The notes under the pieces were generated by a model. It was given only the letters and a program-made list of their open reading frames with translations. It made no database searches and was not told the origin of the DNA. A DNA stretch of 64,000 nt from Pseudomonas oryzihabitans (GTDB lineage Bacteria; Pseudomonadota; Gammaproteobacteria; Pseudomonadales; Pseudomonadaceae), in assembly GCF_007665395.1 (NCBI RefSeq), contig NZ_VDND01000013.1, positions 62,001 to 126,000 on the forward strand, read 5' to 3'. Both the position numbers and the translations under genes were made by a program. Numbering within the stretch: position 1 is the first letter of the stretch; every line of letters begins with the position of its first letter. This document shows positions 8,009-16,278 of the stretch, piece by piece.

Positions 8009-9058
8009 TTAAGCAGTGGCGGCGTCGTAGAAGAGTTCGCTGTTGCGCTGTTCCACCAGGGCCTGCTCGATGGCGGCCTGGTGCACCTCGTCGGCGTGCT
8101 CTTCGCGGGCTTCGGGCTGGATGCCGAGGCGGGCGAACAGCTGCATGTCCTTGTCAGCCTGGGGGTTGCCGGTGGTCAGCAGCTTCTCGCCGTAGAAGAT
8201 GGAGTTGGCACCGGCCAGGAAGGCCAGGGACTGCATCTGCTCGTTCATCTGCTCGCGGCCGGCGGACAGGCGCACATGGGACTTGGGCATGAGGATGCGT
8301 GCCACCGCCAGGGTGCGGATGAAGTCGAAGGGATCGACGTCCTTCTCCTCGGCCAGCGGGGTGCCCTGCACCTTGACCAGCATGTTGATCGGCACCGACT
8401 CGGGGTGCTCGGGCAGGTTGGCCAGCTGGATCAGCAGGCCGGCGCGGTCGTCCACCGATTCGCCCATGCCGAGGATGCCACCGGAGCAGATCTTCATCCC
8501 GGCTTCGCGAACGTAGGCCAGGGTCTGCAGGCGCTCGCCGTAGGTGCGGGTGGTGATGATGTTGCCGTAGAACTCCGGCGAGGTGTCCAGGTTGTGGTTG
8601 TAGTAGTCCAGGCCGGCATCGGCCAGGGCGCGGGTCTGCTCCTGGTCCAGGCGACCGAGGGTCATGCAGGTCTCCAGACCCAGGGCCTTCACGCCCTGCA
8701 CCATCTGCAGCACATAGGGCATGTCCTTGGCCGAGGGATGCTTCCAGGCGGCGCCCATGCAGAAGCGGGTGGAGCCGATGGCCTTGGCCTCGGCGGCGGC
8801 CTCCAGCACCTTCTGCACCTCCATCAGCTTTTCCTTTTCCAGGCCGGTGTTGTAGTGGCCGGACTGGGGGCAGTACTTGCAGTCTTCCGGGCAGGCGCCG
8901 GTCTTGATCGACAGCAGGGTGGAGACCTGTACGCGATTGGGATCGAAGTGCTGGCGATGCACGCCCTGGGCCTGGAACAGCAGGTCGTTGAAGGGCTGCT
9001 GGAACAGGGCGCGGACCTCGGCGAGAGTCCAGTCGTGACGCAGGGCGGTAGCGCTCAT
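8009..9058 (-). CDS. bioB: biotin synthase BioB
   Basis: This 349-aa radical-SAM enzyme inserts sulfur into dethiobiotin to make biotin. The [4Fe-4S] motif CPEDCKYCPQS is at about residues 52-62. Conserved cysteines of the [2Fe-2S] site occur in RFCMGAAW, LETCMTLG and KICSGGILG. ATG at 9058 (MSATALRHDWTLAEVRALF) has GAGG 7 bases upstream; upstream in-frame codons are ignored. It is the first gene of the biotin run, with a 17-bp palindrome 87 bases upstream as a candidate operator. Confidence 0.97.
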   Translation of the reverse strand: MSATALRHDWTLAEVRALFQQPFNDLLFQAQGVHRQHFDPNRVQVSTLLSIKTGACPEDCKYCPQSGHYNTGLEKEKLMEVQKVLEAAAEAKAIGSTRFCMGAAWKHPSAKDMPYVLQMVQGVKALGLETCMTLGRLDQEQTRALADAGLDYYNHNLDTSPEFYGNIITTRTYGERLQTLAYVREAGMKICSGGILGMGESVDDRAGLLIQLANLPEHPESVPINMLVKVQGTPLAEEKDVDPFDFIRTLAVARILMPKSHVRLSAGREQMNEQMQSLAFLAGANSIFYGEKLLTTGNPQADKDMQLFARLGIQPEAREEHADEVHQAAIEQALVEQRNSELFYDAATA

Positions 9059-9144
9059 GGGAAATCCTCGATACGGAAAACGGCCGGGTGCCGGAGCGGG
9101 GCCTTCGAATGCGGTCGACCTTAACGGAAGTCTTGGTTGACTAC

Positions 9145-9161
9145 TGTTCATAAAATGAACA
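9145..9161. promoter_or_regulatory. perfect palindrome upstream of bioB, candidate operator
   Basis: TGTTCATAAAATGAACA has 7-bp arms around an AAA spacer. It is AT-rich against a GC-rich background and is the only strong palindrome in the short bioB leader, 87 bases from its ATG. It does not match the E. coli BirA operator layout (long arms with a 16-base spacer). The regulator is unknown. Confidence 0.5.
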
Positions 9162-9192
9162 ATTGCCGGATTTTTTGCAGGGGTTTGGCAGA

Positions 9193-9772
9193 ATCGTGGG
9201 TTGAGCGCACGCGAAGCCCAACAGGCAAGGCGATGTCTCGCTTGTTGGGCTTCGACGGTGGAGCCGTCTCAACCCAACCTACGGTGTTGCCCCCTCTCCC
9301 TCTGGGAGAGGGTTGGGGTGAGGGCGAAGCTCCGGTGCAGTAGGTTGGGCTGAGCGTCAGCGAAGCCCAACAGAATTGGCACGGCGCCAGTTGTTGGGCT
9401 TCGACGGTGGAGCCGTCTCAACCCAACCTACGGTGTTGCCCCCTCTCCCTCCGGGAGAGGGTTGGGGTGAGGGCGAAGCTCCGGTGCCGTAGGCTGGGCT
9501 GAGCGCCAGCGAAGCCCAGCGGAGTTGGCACGGCGCCGGTTGTTGGGCTTCGACGGTGGAGTCGTCTCAACCCAACCTACGGTGTTGCCCCCTCTCCCTC
9601 CGGGAGAGGGTTGGGGTGAGGGCGAAGCTCCGGTGCATTAGGCAGGGCTGAGCGTCAGCGAAGCCCAACGGAATTGGCACGGCACCGGTTGTTGGGTTTC
9701 GCCGGTGGGGCCGTCTCAACCCAACCTACGGTGTTGCCCCCTCTCCCTCCGGGAGAGGGTTGGGGTGAGGGC
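9193..9772. repeat. 149-bp tandem repeat array between bioB and the PLD gene
   Basis: The landmark ACGGTGTTGCCCCC recurs at 9281, 9430, 9579 and 9728, an exact 149-base period. Each unit combines two palindromic motifs: GTTGGGCT...AGCCCAAC and the CCCTCTCCC/GGGAGAGGG element, with near-identical spacers. Short reading frames across it are by-products; no gene is seen between 9059 and 9778. Three complete periods and partial flanking copies are present. Confidence 0.93.
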
Positions 9773-9778
9773 GGCCTG

Positions 9779-11329
9779 TCAGAGCATTCGCTCCAGCCCC
9801 ACCGCCTTGACCACCCAGGCGTTGAAGCGGCGCCAGGCGCTGCCCGGTTCGTGATGCAGCACCCGGGGTTGGCCGTCGCGCTCGGTGAGCCACTCCAGGT
9901 GCACCTGGCCGCGGTCTTCGACGCGCTTGACCGCATAGGAGACGCTGGGGTCCATGCCCTGCAGCATCAGCTGGCGCAGGCGACCGGTGAGCGCGGGGCT
10001 GTCCACCAGGATGCCGACCTCGGTGTTCCACAGCACCGAACGCGGATCGAAGTTGAAGGAGCCGATGAAGGACCAGCGCCCGTCGATGGCCATGGCCTTG
10101 GTGTGCAGGCTCGATTCGGAGGCGCCGAAGCTGTAGGGCAAGGCGGATCTCTTCTGGTCCGGTCGGGCGCGCAGCTCATAGAGCCGGACGCCCTCGGCCA
10201 GCAGCGCGGCGCGGTAGGGGGCGTAGCCGGCATGCACGGCGGGCACGTCGGTGGCTTCCAGGGCGTTGGTCAGCACCCGGACGTCCACCCCGCGGGCGGC
10301 CAGGCCGCCCAGGTAGGCGACCCCCTGGTTCATCGGCACGAAGTAGGAGGAGACCAGCAGCAGTTCGTGCTCGGCACCGTCCAGGGTAGGTTGCAGCTGG
10401 TGGGTGAGCAGCAGCTGCCAGTCCGGCTCGTCGTCGGCCAGCACCTTGCGTGGTGCGTCCCAGAGCGCCTGGGCATGGGCCCAGGTCAGTTCCTGCAGCC
10501 AGCCGTCGAGCTGGGGGGCGGTGGCGTAGCGGCGCAGGCGGTTGTACAGCGCCAGGTCCTGGGTGCGCTCGCTGTCGAGGTAGTGGTGCAGGCGCGCGCG
10601 CAGCCGCACCAGGGCCGCGGCCGAGGGCGCGAACCAGCGCAGGCGCCGGGCCGGCTGGCTCAGCGGGCTGTTCCAGTACTGGTCGAAGCTGGTGCCCAGT
10701 TGCCGCGCCACCGGCCCGGCGGCGAGCAGGTCGAGATCGGTAAAATTCATCTCCGGGCGGGCATCGAAGTACTCGTCGCCCAGGTTGCGTCCGCCGACGA
10801 TGGCCACGCTGTCGTCGGCCAGCCACAGCTTGTTGTGCATGCGCCGGTGCTGGTGGTTGAGATCCACCAGCCGGCCCAGCGCCCGGGTCGGACCGGTGCT
10901 GCGGCCCAGGTGCAGCGGATTGAAGACGCGGATCTGCACGTTGGGATGGGCCGCCAGCACGGCGATCTGGTAGTCGTTGCCGTCGCTGCTGGTGTCGTCG
11001 ATGAGGAAGCGGATGCGCACGCCGCGATCCGCCGCCTTGAGCAGCTCGTTGACCAGCAGCCGCGTGGTCAGGCCGTCGTGGACGATGTAGTACTGGATGT
11101 CCAGGCTGCGCTGGGCCTTGCGGATCAGCTCGGCGCGGGCGGTGAAGGCGTCGGTGCTGGTTTCCAGCAGGCGCAGGCCCGACAGGCCCGGGTGGGCGGC
11201 GCCGGCCTGGCGCACCTGGCCGTCCAGGGCGGTACCGGCGGCCGGCAGTACCTGGGAGGCGGTGCGCGGGATCGGCGTGGCGCAGCCGGCCAGCAGTGCC
11301 AGCAGCAGGGGAACGACCAGGCGGATCAC
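9779..11329 (-). CDS. phospholipase D superfamily lipoprotein, cardiolipin-synthase (ClsC)-like
   Basis: This 516-aa protein starts with a lipoprotein signal (LLLALLAGC, lipobox Cys at about residue 15). It has two HKD motifs: HNKLWLADDSVAIVGGRN at about residue 164 and HTKAMAIDGRWSFIGSFNFD at about residue 409. Two HKD motifs in one chain define phosphatidyltransfer enzymes of the PLD family. The closest layout I know is E. coli YmdC/ClsC, which makes cardiolipin from PE and PG, but a phospholipase or nuclease role is not excluded. The predicted lipoprotein anchor places it in the envelope. Its ATG overlaps the stop of the upstream flavin oxidase gene (ATGA), so the two are translationally coupled although functionally unrelated at first sight. 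The tandem array begins 7 bases after its stop. Confidence 0.85.
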   Translation of the reverse strand: MIRLVVPLLLALLAGCATPIPRTASQVLPAAGTALDGQVRQAGAAHPGLSGLRLLETSTDAFTARAELIRKAQRSLDIQYYIVHDGLTTRLLVNELLKAADRGVRIRFLIDDTSSDGNDYQIAVLAAHPNVQIRVFNPLHLGRSTGPTRALGRLVDLNHQHRRMHNKLWLADDSVAIVGGRNLGDEYFDARPEMNFTDLDLLAAGPVARQLGTSFDQYWNSPLSQPARRLRWFAPSAAALVRLRARLHHYLDSERTQDLALYNRLRRYATAPQLDGWLQELTWAHAQALWDAPRKVLADDEPDWQLLLTHQLQPTLDGAEHELLLVSSYFVPMNQGVAYLGGLAARGVDVRVLTNALEATDVPAVHAGYAPYRAALLAEGVRLYELRARPDQKRSALPYSFGASESSLHTKAMAIDGRWSFIGSFNFDPRSVLWNTEVGILVDSPALTGRLRQLMLQGMDPSVSYAVKRVEDRGQVHLEWLTERDGQPRVLHHEPGSAWRRFNAWVVKAVGLERML

Positions 11330-12606
11330 AGGCGGTCCTTGAGGCGGTACCAGAGCATGCCCAGGGCCAGCAGCGGCGAGCGCAGGTGGCGACCGCCGGG
11401 GAAGCGCGCATGGGGCACCCGGGCGAAGAGGTCGAAGCCGGCCGACTGGGCCAGGATGGCCTCGGCCAGCAGGTGGCCGGCCAGGTGGGTGGCGTTGACC
11501 CCGTGGCCGGCATAGGCCTGGGCATGGAAGACGTTGGGATGCTCGCGCAGCCGGCCGATCTGCGGCAGGCGATTGGCGCCGATGCCGATCATGCCGCCCC
11601 AGGCATAGTCGACCCGGACATCGGCCAGCTCCGGGAAGACCTCCAGCATCTTCGGCCTCATGTAGCCGGCGATGTCCTTGGGGTCCCGCCCGGAATAGTG
11701 GCAGGCGCCGCCGAACAGCAGGCGGCGATCGGCGGAAAGGCGGAAGTAGTCCACCGCCACGTTCTGGTCGCAGACCGCCCGGTTGCCCGGCAGCAGCCGC
11801 GCGGCGCGCTCGGCGGACAGCGGCTCGGTGGCGATCACATAGCTGCCCGCCGGCAATATCTGCGCGGACAGCTCGGGTTGCAGGTCCTCGAGATAGGCGT
11901 TGCAGCAGAGCACCAGGGTCTCGGCGCTGACCCGGCCGCGGGCGGTGTGCACTCGCACCCGGGGGCCGTATTCCAGGCGGGTGACGGGGCTGTCTTCATG
12001 CAGTTGCACGCCCAGCGCCTGCGCGGCGGCAGCCTCGCCCAGCGCCAGGTTGAGCGGATGCAGGTGGCCGGAGCCTTGGTCCACCAGCGCCCCTGCGTAG
12101 CGCGTGGAACCGACCACCTCGGCCAGTTGGGGCTTGGGTACCAGGCGCAGCGGATGGGGATAGCCCAGGGCCTGGAGGGCGGCGTGTTCCTCCTGCAGGT
12201 GCTGCCAGTGGCGCGGCTTGTTGGCCAGGTCGGCGAAGCCCCAGGTGAGGTCACAGGCGATGCCGTGGCGGGCGATGCGCTGGCGCACCAGCTCCACCGC
12301 CTCGAAGCCCAGGCGCTTGAGTTCGCGCACGCCCTCGGCGCCGATCACCGATTCGAATTGCTCGACGTCATGCCCGACCCCGCGGATCAGCTGACCGCCA
12401 TTGCGGCCGCTGGCCCCCCAGCCGATGCGCCGCGCCTCCAGCAGCACCACGCGGGCGCCGCGCTCGGCCAGTTCCAGGGCGGTGTTGAGCCCGGAGAAGC
12501 CCCCGCCGACCACGCAGACATCGGCCTGGACCTCGCCTTCCAGGGGCGGGAAGCTCAGGGTCCGGTTGGCGGTGGCAGCGTAGTAGGAGGGGGCGTGGAC
12601 GGACAT
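11326..12606 (-). CDS. FAD-dependent amine oxidase-type oxidoreductase (PuuB/PauB-like)
   Basis: This 426-aa DAO-family flavoprotein has the FAD-binding ADVCVVGGGFSGLNTALELAE near residue 30 and the second DAO motif GWGASGRNGGQ near residue 66. The order is that of gamma-glutamylputrescine oxidase, an enzyme of polyamine catabolism. In P. aeruginosa a paralogue (PauB4, from memory) sits at the same place, next to the Lrp gene and the dad genes, and PauR is nearby as here. The start is ATG at 12606; a GTG at 12618 is an alternative. The substrate (gamma-glutamyl polyamine) is inferred from family and neighbours. Confidence 0.82.
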   Translation of the reverse strand: MSVHAPSYYAATANRTLSFPPLEGEVQADVCVVGGGFSGLNTALELAERGARVVLLEARRIGWGASGRNGGQLIRGVGHDVEQFESVIGAEGVRELKRLGFEAVELVRQRIARHGIACDLTWGFADLANKPRHWQHLQEEHAALQALGYPHPLRLVPKPQLAEVVGSTRYAGALVDQGSGHLHPLNLALGEAAAAQALGVQLHEDSPVTRLEYGPRVRVHTARGRVSAETLVLCCNAYLEDLQPELSAQILPAGSYVIATEPLSAERAARLLPGNRAVCDQNVAVDYFRLSADRRLLFGGACHYSGRDPKDIAGYMRPKMLEVFPELADVRVDYAWGGMIGIGANRLPQIGRLREHPNVFHAQAYAGHGVNATHLAGHLLAEAILAQSAGFDLFARVPHARFPGGRHLRSPLLALGMLWYRLKDRL

Positions 12607-12665
12607 GAACGGCTTCACTTCGGGCGATGCGGGACCCTACCGCGTCGGGCGCGCGGCGAAAAGCC

Positions 12666-13154
12666 TCAATCCGGCACCGGCAGGCTCAAGGTCTCCTTGA
12701 TCTCTTCCATCACGATGTAGCTCTTGGATTCCCGTACATGGGGCAGCTTGAGCAGGATGTCGCCGAGCAGCTTGCGGTAGGAGGCCATTTCCGAGATGCG
12801 CGCCTTGACCAGGTAGTCGAACTCACCCGAAACCAGGTGGCATTCCAGCACCTGGGGCAGCTTGAGCACGGCGCGGCGGAATTCTTCGAAGGTGTCGCCG
12901 GACTTGTAGTCCAGGCTCAACTCGACGAACACCAGCAGCCCGGCCTTGAGGTGCTGCGGATTCAGCCGGGCGTTGTAGCCCTGGATGATGCCCTCGCGTT
13001 CCAGCCGGCGGACCCGCTCGGTGCAGGGAGTGGTGGACAGGCCCACCCGCTCGCCCAGCTCGGTGAAGGAGATGCGCCCATCTTCCTGGAGGATGCGCAG
13101 GATATTGCGGTCGATCTTGTCGAGCTCGCGTCGAGCCTGGTGATGGGTACGCAT
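12666..13154 (-). CDS. dadR: Lrp/AsnC-family regulator of D-alanine catabolism
   Basis: This 162-aa protein has an N-terminal winged HTH (LDKIDRNILRILQEDGRISFTELGERVGLSTTPCTERVRRLE) and a C-terminal RAM/ACT-like effector domain. It is nearly identical, as far as I recall, to the P. aeruginosa Lrp-type DadR, which activates dadAX with L-alanine as effector. It is divergent from dadA across a 157-base region that holds both promoters, so it probably controls dadA and itself. Length is typical. Confidence 0.9.
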   Translation of the reverse strand: MRTHHQARRELDKIDRNILRILQEDGRISFTELGERVGLSTTPCTERVRRLEREGIIQGYNARLNPQHLKAGLLVFVELSLDYKSGDTFEEFRRAVLKLPQVLECHLVSGEFDYLVKARISEMASYRKLLGDILLKLPHVRESKSYIVMEEIKETLSLPVPD

Positions 13155-13242
13155 CGCGGGGATCTCTGCCGAAGGAGGCTTTGCCGGAAAATTACTCCGA
13201 ATATAGGCAATTCTTCAGTGATTAGCACTGTGAGCGCCTTTC

Positions 13243-13248
13243 TATACT
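13243..13248 (+). promoter_or_regulatory. candidate -10 box of the dadA promoter
   Basis: TATACT lies 63 bases before the dadA ATG in the dadR-dadA divergent region. The matching -35 region is poor (GATTAG about 17 bases upstream), as expected for an activator-dependent promoter. The region around 13190-13230 is AT-rich, consistent with Lrp-family binding. Confidence 0.4.
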
Positions 13249-13276
13249 TGCCGTATCTGCCTTCATTCCGACCAAA

Positions 13277-13299
13277 GCCGGCGAAATCCTCTCGCCGGC
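13277..13299 (+). promoter_or_regulatory. stem-loop just upstream of the dadA ribosome site
   Basis: GCCGGCGA (13277-13284) and TCGCCGGC (13292-13299) form a perfect 8-bp GC-rich stem with a 7-base loop. It ends one base before the AGGAG ribosome site at 13301-13305. It could stabilise the mRNA 5' end or affect ribosome access. Confidence 0.5.
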
Positions 13300-13311
13300 C
13301 AGGAGCTAGCG

Positions 13312-14610
13312 ATGCGTGTACTGGTTTTGGGAAGCGGCGTCATCGGCACCACCAGCGCCTACTATCTGGCCCGCCAGGGGTTCGAGGTGGTCGTGGTTGA
13401 TCGCCAGGCCGGTCCCGCGCTGGAGACCAGCCATGCCAACGCCGGTCAGGTGTCGCCTGGCTATGCCTCGCCCTGGGCCGCGCCCGGCGTGCCGCTCAAG
13501 GCGCTGAAGTGGCTGTTCCAGCAGCATGCGCCCCTGGCCATTCGCCTGACCGGCGATGCCAACCAGTACCTGTGGATGGCGCAGATGCTGCGCAATTGCA
13601 CCGCGGCCCGCTATGCGGTGAACAAGGAGCGCATGGTGCGGCTGTCCGAATACAGCCGCGATTGCCTCGACGAACTGCGCCAGGACACCGGCATCGCCTA
13701 CGAAGGCCGCCAGCTGGGCACCACCCAGATCTTCCGTACCCAGCAGCAGGTGGACGCCGCGGTCAAGGACACCGCCGTACTGCAGCGCTCCGGCGTGCCC
13801 TTCGAGCTGCTCGACCGCGATGGCGTGGCCCGGGCCGAACCGGCGCTGGCGGCGGTCAAGCACAAGCTGGCCGGCGGCCTGCGCCTGCCCAACGACCAGA
13901 CCGGCGACTGCTTCCTGTTCACCAATCGCCTGGCCGAGGAAGCCCGCCGCCTGGGCGTGGAATTCCGCTTCGGCGCGCAGATCGAGCAACTCAGCGCCAA
14001 TGGCGACCGGATCGACGGCGTCAAGGTCGACGGCGAACTGCTCACCGCCGACCACTATGTGCTGGCCCTGGGCAGCTACACGCCCCAACTGCTGGCACCC
14101 CTGGGCATCAGCGCCCCGGTCTATCCGCTCAAGGGCTATTCGCTGACCGTACCCATCGTCGATGCGGCCATGGCGCCGACCTCGACCATCCTCGACGAGA
14201 CCTACAAGGTCGCCATCACCCGCTTCGACGATCGCATCCGCGTCGGCGGCATGGCCGAGATCTGCGGCTTCGACCTGAAGCTGGATCCGCGGCGCCGCGC
14301 GACCCTGGAAATGATCACCGGGGATCTCTATCCTCGCGGCGGTGACCTCGCCCGGGCCAGCTTCTGGACCGGCCTGCGACCCACCACCCCGGACGGGACC
14401 CCCATCGTCGGTGCCACCCGCTATCGCAACCTGTTCCTCAATACCGGGCACGGGACGCTGGGCTGGACCATGGCCTGCGGCTCCGGTCGCCTGCTGGCCG
14501 ACCTGATCGCCCGCAAGCGTCCGCAGATCAGCGCCGAGGGTCTCGACATCTCCCGTTATTCCGCCCACCAGGAGTCCCCGCGCAATGCCCGTACAGCGTC
14601 TGCACACTGA
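13312..14610 (+). CDS. dadA: D-amino acid dehydrogenase small subunit DadA
   Basis: This 432-aa membrane-associated flavoprotein oxidises D-alanine and other D-amino acids to 2-oxo acids and passes electrons to the respiratory chain. The FAD dinucleotide motif VLVLGSGVIGTTSAYYLA starts at residue 3. The block DRQAGPALETSHANAGQVSPGY is typical of DadA. The AGGAG ribosome site is 6 bases from the ATG. It is followed, with overlap, by ridA and then dadX: the racemase makes D-alanine from L-alanine, DadA oxidises it, and RidA clears the imine intermediate. Confidence 0.96.
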   Translation: MRVLVLGSGVIGTTSAYYLARQGFEVVVVDRQAGPALETSHANAGQVSPGYASPWAAPGVPLKALKWLFQQHAPLAIRLTGDANQYLWMAQMLRNCTAARYAVNKERMVRLSEYSRDCLDELRQDTGIAYEGRQLGTTQIFRTQQQVDAAVKDTAVLQRSGVPFELLDRDGVARAEPALAAVKHKLAGGLRLPNDQTGDCFLFTNRLAEEARRLGVEFRFGAQIEQLSANGDRIDGVKVDGELLTADHYVLALGSYTPQLLAPLGISAPVYPLKGYSLTVPIVDAAMAPTSTILDETYKVAITRFDDRIRVGGMAEICGFDLKLDPRRRATLEMITGDLYPRGGDLARASFWTGLRPTTPDGTPIVGATRYRNLFLNTGHGTLGWTMACGSGRLLADLIARKRPQISAEGLDISRYSAHQESPRNARTASAH

Positions 14611-14941
14611 TCGCCGCCTGAGCGAGATCAACATCCACAATGGCACCGTCTACCTCGCCGGCCAGCTGGCCGACGACTTTTCCGGCGACATCTATCAGCA
14701 GACCCGCGAAACCCTGGCCAACGTCGACAAATTCCTCGCCGAGGCCGGCAGCGACAAGCAGCACATCCTGGTGGTGACCATCTTCCTGCGCGACATCGCC
14801 CTGCATTTCGAGGGCATGAATCGCGCCTGGGATGAATGGGCCGCCCAGGGCGCCACGCCGGGTCGCACCACCGTGGAAGCCAAGCTGGCCAAGCCGGACA
14901 TCCTGGTGGAGATGAACGTCATCGCCGCCGTCAAGGCGTAG
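14585..14941 (+). CDS. ridA: RidA-family imine/enamine deaminase
   Basis: This 118-aa YjgF/YER057c/UK114-family protein begins MPVQRLHTDRRLSEINIHNGTVYLAGQLADD. RidA proteins hydrolyse the reactive 2-imino acids that flavin oxidases such as DadA release. The start lies 26 bases inside the end of dadA, with a GGAG-type site in dadA codons, so it is translationally coupled. The usual catalytic arginine motif is replaced by GRTTVEAKLAKPDILVEMNVIA, which keeps the arginine and the terminal glutamate. Several RidA subfamilies exist; which one this belongs to is not settled. Confidence 0.88.
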   Translation: MPVQRLHTDRRLSEINIHNGTVYLAGQLADDFSGDIYQQTRETLANVDKFLAEAGSDKQHILVVTIFLRDIALHFEGMNRAWDEWAAQGATPGRTTVEAKLAKPDILVEMNVIAAVKA

Positions 14942-14950
14942 TGTCTTTGT

Positions 14951-14985
14951 TCCCTCTCCCTCCGGGAGAGGGCTAGGGTGAGGGT
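14951..14985. repeat. REP-like palindrome between ridA and dadX
   Basis: One copy of the CCCTCTCCC/GGGAGAGGG palindrome followed by GGGTGAGGG lies in the 86-base ridA-dadX gap. In the transcript it forms a strong stem-loop and might set relative expression of dadA-ridA and dadX. Confidence 0.8.
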
Positions 14986-15027
14986 GTTTCAACGCCCCCA
15001 AACTTTCTCTCTCTACCGAGACCTCCC

Positions 15028-16098
15028 ATGCGTCCCGCCCAAGCCGTCATCGAACTCGCCGCCCTGCGCCACAACTACCGCCTGGCCCGTGAACTTTCCG
15101 ATGCCCGCGCCCTGGCGGTGATCAAGGCCGATGCCTATGGCCACGGCGCGTTAGCGGTGGCCAGCGCCCTGGCCAAGGAGGCCGACGGCTTCGCCGTGGC
15201 CTGCATTGAAGAGGCGCTGGAGCTGCGCGCCGCCGGGATCCGTGCGCCCATCCTGCTGCTGGAAGGCTTCTTCACCGCCGACGAGTTGCCGCTGATCGCC
15301 GAGCACGACCTGTGGACGGTGATCCATGCCGACTGGCAGCTCGAAGCCCTGGAACGCGCCGCCCTGGCGCGGCCGCTGCAGGTCTGGTTGAAGCTGGATT
15401 CCGGCATGCACCGGGTCGGCTTCTTTCCCCAGGACTACGCCGCCGCCTACCGGCGCCTGCTGGCTAGCGGCAAGGTCAGCGGTATCGTCAAGCTGACCCA
15501 CTTCGCCCGCGCCGACGAACCGGACAGCCCGGCTACCGCGGCGCAGATCGCCACCTTCCGCGCCGCCACCGAGGGCCTGCCGGGCCCCACCAGCCTGCGC
15601 AATTCGCCGGCGACCCTGGGCTGGCCCCAGGCGGCCGGCGATTGGGTACGCCCGGGGCTGATGCTCTATGGCGTCTCGCCCTTCACTGCGCCCCAGGCCG
15701 CTGCCGAACGCTTGCAACCGGTGATGACCCTGACCTCGCGGGTGATCGCCGTACGCGAATTGCCGGCCGGCGAGCCGGTGGGCTATGGCGCCCGCTTCGT
15801 CACCGCCGGGCCGACCCGGGTCGGGGTGGTTGCCCTGGGCTATGCCGATGGCTATCCGCGCCAGGCGCCCAATGGCACCCCGGTGGCCATCGAGGGCCGC
15901 CCCGGCCAGTTGATCGGCCGCGTCTCCATGGACATGCTCACCGTCGACCTCAGCGACCATCCCCAGGCCGGGGTGGGCAGCGAGGTCGAATTTTGGGGGA
16001 AGCAGGTCTCCGTCGCTGCCCTGGCCGAACGCTGCGACACCATTCCCTACCAGTTGCTGTGCAACCTCAAGCGGGTGGCGCGCGCTTATCGCGACTGA
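15028..16098 (+). CDS. dadX: catabolic alanine racemase DadX
   Basis: This 356-aa fold-III PLP enzyme interconverts L- and D-alanine, supplying DadA with D-alanine and the cell wall with D-Ala. The PLP lysine is Lys33 in AVIKADAYGHG. The catalytic tyrosine is in the GYGARF motif around residue 253. The N-terminus MRPAQAVIELAALRHNYRLA is typical. It is third in the dadA-ridA-dadX run. Confidence 0.95.
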   Translation: MRPAQAVIELAALRHNYRLARELSDARALAVIKADAYGHGALAVASALAKEADGFAVACIEEALELRAAGIRAPILLLEGFFTADELPLIAEHDLWTVIHADWQLEALERAALARPLQVWLKLDSGMHRVGFFPQDYAAAYRRLLASGKVSGIVKLTHFARADEPDSPATAAQIATFRAATEGLPGPTSLRNSPATLGWPQAAGDWVRPGLMLYGVSPFTAPQAAAERLQPVMTLTSRVIAVRELPAGEPVGYGARFVTAGPTRVGVVALGYADGYPRQAPNGTPVAIEGRPGQLIGRVSMDMLTVDLSDHPQAGVGSEVEFWGKQVSVAALAERCDTIPYQLLCNLKRVARAYRD

Positions 16099-16278
16099 GC
16101 CCCGCAGGGGGCGCGCCAGCGGCTGCGCGTAGGCGGGCGGGGCCTGGACTCCGCACGTCCGCCGCGGTGTTGTAAATCTCGAACAGCGTTGCCATGATGC
16201 CGAACACCGTGCCACGGCACGCCTTCAGCGCGTGGCCTGGCCACGTCTCACCCGCCTGCTCGAGGAGTCTTTTCCACC

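Noticed and set aside
9193..9772. Tandem repeats considered as a CRISPR array
   Set aside because: The period of 149 bases is filled with conserved sequence; there are no short repeats with unique spacers and no cas genes.
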